Positions 5,904 to 8,351 of a DNA stretch of 8,351 bases are shown one piece after another (within the stretch, counting starts at the first letter, position 1; each line of letters starts with the position of its first letter). Source of the stretch: Bacteroidales bacterium (GTDB taxonomy: Bacteria > Bacteroidota > Bacteroidia > Bacteroidales > Bacteroidaceae); assembly GCA_030523385.1 (NCBI GenBank), contig JAUNIV010000035.1, forward strand, positions 1 through 8,351. The letters run 5' to 3'. The position numbers and the translations under genes were made by a program. The notes under the pieces are model-generated. The model had not been told where the DNA came from, ran no database searches, and was given only the letters and a program-made list of their open reading frames with translations.

Positions 5904-6947
5904 ATGGAGTTCTCAGCTAAACAAATTGCGGAATATGTCCAGGGGATTGTTGTAGGAGACGAAAACGCAACGGTACACACATTCGCCAAGATAGAAGAAG
6001 GTGTCCCGGGAGCGATTTCTTTCCTTTCAAATCCTAAGTACACCCATTACATATATGGCACTCAGTCTTCCATTGTATTGGTAAACAAAGATTTCGTACC
6101 CGAACAGGAAGTGAAAGCCACACTGATTAAAGTGGATAACGCTTATGAAAGTCTGGCCAAATTGCTGACCCTTTATGAAATGAGCAAACCCAAAAGAACG
6201 GGCATAGACCCGCTGGCTTACATCGCTCCCACTGCGAAGTTGGGCAAGGATGTATATGTCGCTCCGTTTGCCTGCGTGGGCGATGGTGCTGAGATAGGCG
6301 ATAATACGGCTCTCCATCCGCATGCCACAGTGGGAAGCCATGCAAAAGTGGGCAGTAACTGCACGCTGTATCCGCATGCCACGGTCTATCACGACTGCCG
6401 CGTGGGCAATAATTGCGTGCTGCATGCCGGATGCGTGATAGGTGCAGACGGTTTTGGTTTCGCCCCGTCGCCCGAAGGCTACGAAAAGATTCCCCAGATA
6501 GGCATCGCCATCATCGAAGACAATGTGGAAATAGGTGCCAACACATGCGTGGACCGCGCCACCATGGGAGCTACCATCGTACATAAAGGTGTCAAATTGG
6601 ACAATCTGATTCAGATAGCACACAACGTAGAGGTAGGCAGCCACACGGTCATGGCCTCACAAGTGGGCGTGGCAGGCTCCACCAAGATAGGCGAATGGTG
6701 TATGTTCGGCGGACAGGTAGGACTGGCCGGACATATCAAGGTAGGCGACAAAGTGAACTTCGGAGCGCAGGCAGGCGTGCCGGGCAATGTAAAGTCGGGA
6801 CAAACCCTGTTGGGCACTCCGGCCATTGATGCCAAGAACTTTATCAAGTCTTCCATCCATTACAAGAAACTGCCCGATATGGCAGCCGAGCTGAACAGCC
6901 TGAAAAAAGAGATTGAAGAATTAAAGAAACAACTCATTAATAAATAA
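5904..6947 (+). CDS. lpxD: UDP-3-O-(3-hydroxyacyl)glucosamine N-acyltransferase
   Basis: LpxD adds the second 3-hydroxyacyl chain, from acyl-ACP, to the 2-amino group of UDP-3-O-acyl-glucosamine in lipid A synthesis, acting as a cytoplasmic trimer. The 347-residue product has an N-terminal uridine-binding domain (about 1-100, with AISFLSNPKY at 37-46). A left-handed beta-helix of hexapeptide repeats follows (about 103-310), then a C-terminal helix with a coiled-coil look (LNSLKKEIEELKKQL, 330-344). The expected catalytic His is His240 in QIAHNV (His239 in E. coli). ADGFGFA at 181-187 is also typical. The frame is open upstream to a TTG at 5739 inside the HD gene, but family homology begins at the ATG at 5904 and the length then matches E. 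coli LpxD (341). lpxC-fabZ starts four bases after its stop. Confidence 0.96.
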   Translation: MEFSAKQIAEYVQGIVVGDENATVHTFAKIEEGVPGAISFLSNPKYTHYIYGTQSSIVLVNKDFVPEQEVKATLIKVDNAYESLAKLLTLYEMSKPKRTGIDPLAYIAPTAKLGKDVYVAPFACVGDGAEIGDNTALHPHATVGSHAKVGSNCTLYPHATVYHDCRVGNNCVLHAGCVIGADGFGFAPSPEGYEKIPQIGIAIIEDNVEIGANTCVDRATMGATIVHKGVKLDNLIQIAHNVEVGSHTVMASQVGVAGSTKIGEWCMFGGQVGLAGHIKVGDKVNFGAQAGVPGNVKSGQTLLGTPAIDAKNFIKSSIHYKKLPDMAAELNSLKKEIEELKKQLINK

Positions 6948-6951
6948 CCCC

Positions 6952-8337
6952 ATGTTGAAACAGAAGACATTAAGAGGCAGTTTCTCACTCAACGGAAAAG
7001 GCCTTCACACCGGAGTAAACTTGACGGTGACGTTTAATCCCGCACCGGACAACCACGGGTATAAGATTCAACGAATTGATCTTGACGGACAACCAATAAT
7101 TGATGCTGTGGCAGAAAACGTAGGTGACACCACCCGCGGAACTGTGTTGGTGAAGAACGGAATAAAAGTCAGCACAGTGGAACATGCGCTGGCAGCTCTT
7201 TATGCAGCAGGCATAGACAACTGTCTGATTCAGGTGAGCGGTCCTGAGTTCCCCATATTGGACGGCAGCGCCAAGGCGTATGTGGAAAACATACAGCGCG
7301 TGGGCATCGAAGAACAGACTGCCGTAAAAGACTATTACATCATTAAATCCAAAATAGAATTCAGAGACGAGGCCACCGGCTCCTGCATCACCGTATTGCC
7401 GGATGAAAACTTCAGCGTGAATGCCTTGATTTCTTACGACTCCAAGATTCTGTCCAACCAGTTTGCCACACTGGAAGACATGACCAAGTTCCCCACCGAA
7501 GTAGCTTCGGCACGTACTTTTGTCTTTGTGCGCGAAATAGAACCGCTGTTGGGCGCAGGCCTGATTAAGGGAGGAGATTTGGACAATGCAATCGTTATCT
7601 ACGAAAAAGAGATGAGCCAGGCCAACTACGACAAGCTGGCCGATGTGATGGGAGTTCCTCACATGGATGCTACCAAGTTAGGCTACATCAATCACATACC
7701 TCTGGTTTGGGACAACGAACCGGCACGCCATAAGTTGCTCGACATCATCGGCGACCTGGCACTGATAGGCAAACCCATCAAAGGACGCATCATTGCCACC
7801 CGCCCGGGTCACACCATCAACAATAAGTTTGCCCGCCAGATACGCAAGGAAATCAAACTGCACGAGATACAGGCACCTACTTACAACTGCAACGAAGCCC
7901 CTATCATGGACGTGAACCGCATACGCGAGCTCCTGCCCCACCGCTATCCGTTCCAGTTGGTAGATAAGGTAATCGCCATCGGCGCACACCACATTGTGGG
8001 TATCAAGAACGTAACAGCCAACGAACCTTTCTTCCAAGGACACTTCCCGCAAGAACCCGTCATGCCGGGCGTACTTCAGATAGAAGCCATGGCACAATGC
8101 GGAGGATTGCTCGTGCTCAATTCGGTAGATGAGCCGGAAAGATACTCCACCTATTTTATGAAGATAGACGGTGTGAAGTTCCGCCAGAAGGTAGTGCCCG
8201 GAGACACACTTATCTTCCGCGTAGAGCTGTTGGCACCCATCCGTCGAGGCATATCCACCATGAAAGGATATGTGTTCGTAGGCGAGAGAGTAGTTTGTGA
8301 AGCCGAATTCATGGCACAAATCGTAAAAAACAAATAA
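6952..8337 (+). CDS. lpxC-fabZ: Bifunctional UDP-3-O-acyl-N-acetylglucosamine deacetylase / 3-hydroxyacyl-ACP dehydratase (LpxC-FabZ fusion)
   Basis: The 461-residue protein joins two enzymes. Residues about 1-305 are LpxC, the zinc deacetylase that commits to lipid A synthesis. It has Glu77-His78 in TVEHAL, PILDGSA at 101-107, the ligands His260 and Asp264 in RHKLLDIIGDL, and the general acid His287 in RPGHTIN. An insert at about 197-240 makes this part longer than the E. coli fold would need. Residues about 316-461 are FabZ, which dehydrates 3-hydroxyacyl-ACP. It has LLPHRYPFQLVD at 327-338, with His364 in FQGHFP and Glu378 in the following helix, 14 residues apart as in E. coli FabZ. All catalytic residues of both halves appear intact. 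The fusion is a known Bacteroidota arrangement. The ATG at 6952 sits four bases after lpxD. The next gene starts six bases after the stop. Confidence 0.96.
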   Translation: MLKQKTLRGSFSLNGKGLHTGVNLTVTFNPAPDNHGYKIQRIDLDGQPIIDAVAENVGDTTRGTVLVKNGIKVSTVEHALAALYAAGIDNCLIQVSGPEFPILDGSAKAYVENIQRVGIEEQTAVKDYYIIKSKIEFRDEATGSCITVLPDENFSVNALISYDSKILSNQFATLEDMTKFPTEVASARTFVFVREIEPLLGAGLIKGGDLDNAIVIYEKEMSQANYDKLADVMGVPHMDATKLGYINHIPLVWDNEPARHKLLDIIGDLALIGKPIKGRIIATRPGHTINNKFARQIRKEIKLHEIQAPTYNCNEAPIMDVNRIRELLPHRYPFQLVDKVIAIGAHHIVGIKNVTANEPFFQGHFPQEPVMPGVLQIEAMAQCGGLLVLNSVDEPERYSTYFMKIDGVKFRQKVVPGDTLIFRVELLAPIRRGISTMKGYVFVGERVVCEAEFMAQIVKNK

Positions 8338-8343
8338 GACAAT

Positions 8344-8351
8344 ATGATCAG
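8344..8351 (+). CDS. lpxA: Start of a gene cut by the window edge, probably lpxA
   Basis: Six bases after the lpxC-fabZ stop an ATG opens (ATG ATC AG), giving Met-Ile and an incomplete third codon (Ser or Arg). Bacteroidota lpxD and lpxC-fabZ are commonly followed by lpxA (UDP-GlcNAc acyltransferase), whose protein often starts Met-Ile-Ser. The call rests on gene order and two codons only. Confidence 0.45.

Noticed and set aside
7515..7522. TACTTTTG, a perfect -7 match inside lpxC
   Set aside because: It has no TTG or TTTG at the right distance upstream, lies within a conserved coding region, and has no gene start nearby. It is probably chance.
6985..8319. Two long open frames on the - strand opposite lpxC-fabZ (6985-7662 and 7678-8319)
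   Set aside because: Both mirror the codon bias of the LpxC-FabZ frame, show no domain, and are rich in His, Tyr and Val as expected for antisense shadows.

Overview
The window is an ordinary chromosomal housekeeping segment of a Bacteroidota bacterium, most likely order Bacteroidales (Bacteroides or Phocaeicola-like). Four things point there: a bifunctional LpxC-FabZ fusion, an extended LspA, a divergent PurM, and promoters of the Bacteroidota type (TTTG at -33, TAnnTTTG at -7) with A/T-rich leaders and no clear Shine-Dalgarno sequences. All genes I can support are on the + strand and packed tightly. No intergenic stretch reaches 300 bases.

Layout. Bases 1-139 hold a T-run, a 13-bp imperfect inverted repeat and a good Bacteroidota promoter. 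lspA (140-793, lipoprotein signal peptidase) follows. A -7 element at 823-830 precedes purM (867-2036), and its position excludes the upstream TTG as start. Two unrecognised small membrane-protein genes (2054-2338 and 2352-2555) sit between purM and prfA. The second overlaps the prfA start by one base (TAATG). prfA (release factor 1, 2555-3667), pyrF (3698-4516) and an HD-domain phosphohydrolase with a TTG start (4537-5772) follow. The largest gap, 131 bases, holds a weak promoter candidate and a small hairpin. It leads into the lipid A block lpxD (5904-6947), lpxC-fabZ (6952-8337) and the first codons of a gene that is probably lpxA (8344 to the edge).

How the genes fit together. LpxD, LpxC-FabZ and presumably LpxA are the early steps of lipid A synthesis, ordered D-C/Z-A. 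FabZ uses the same 3-hydroxyacyl-ACP pool that feeds LpxA and LpxD. purM and pyrF make purine and pyrimidine nucleotides, and the HD protein probably hydrolyses nucleotides. prfA terminates translation. LspA matures lipoproteins in the inner membrane. The shared theme is envelope and nucleotide housekeeping, not a specialised system.

I saw no mobile element, CRISPR array, tRNA, rRNA or defence system, and no strong case for an undescribed system. The least explained elements are the two small membrane proteins coupled to release factor 1, the inverted repeat abutting the lspA promoter, the hairpin in the lpxD leader, and a sharp base-composition shift inside the HD gene.
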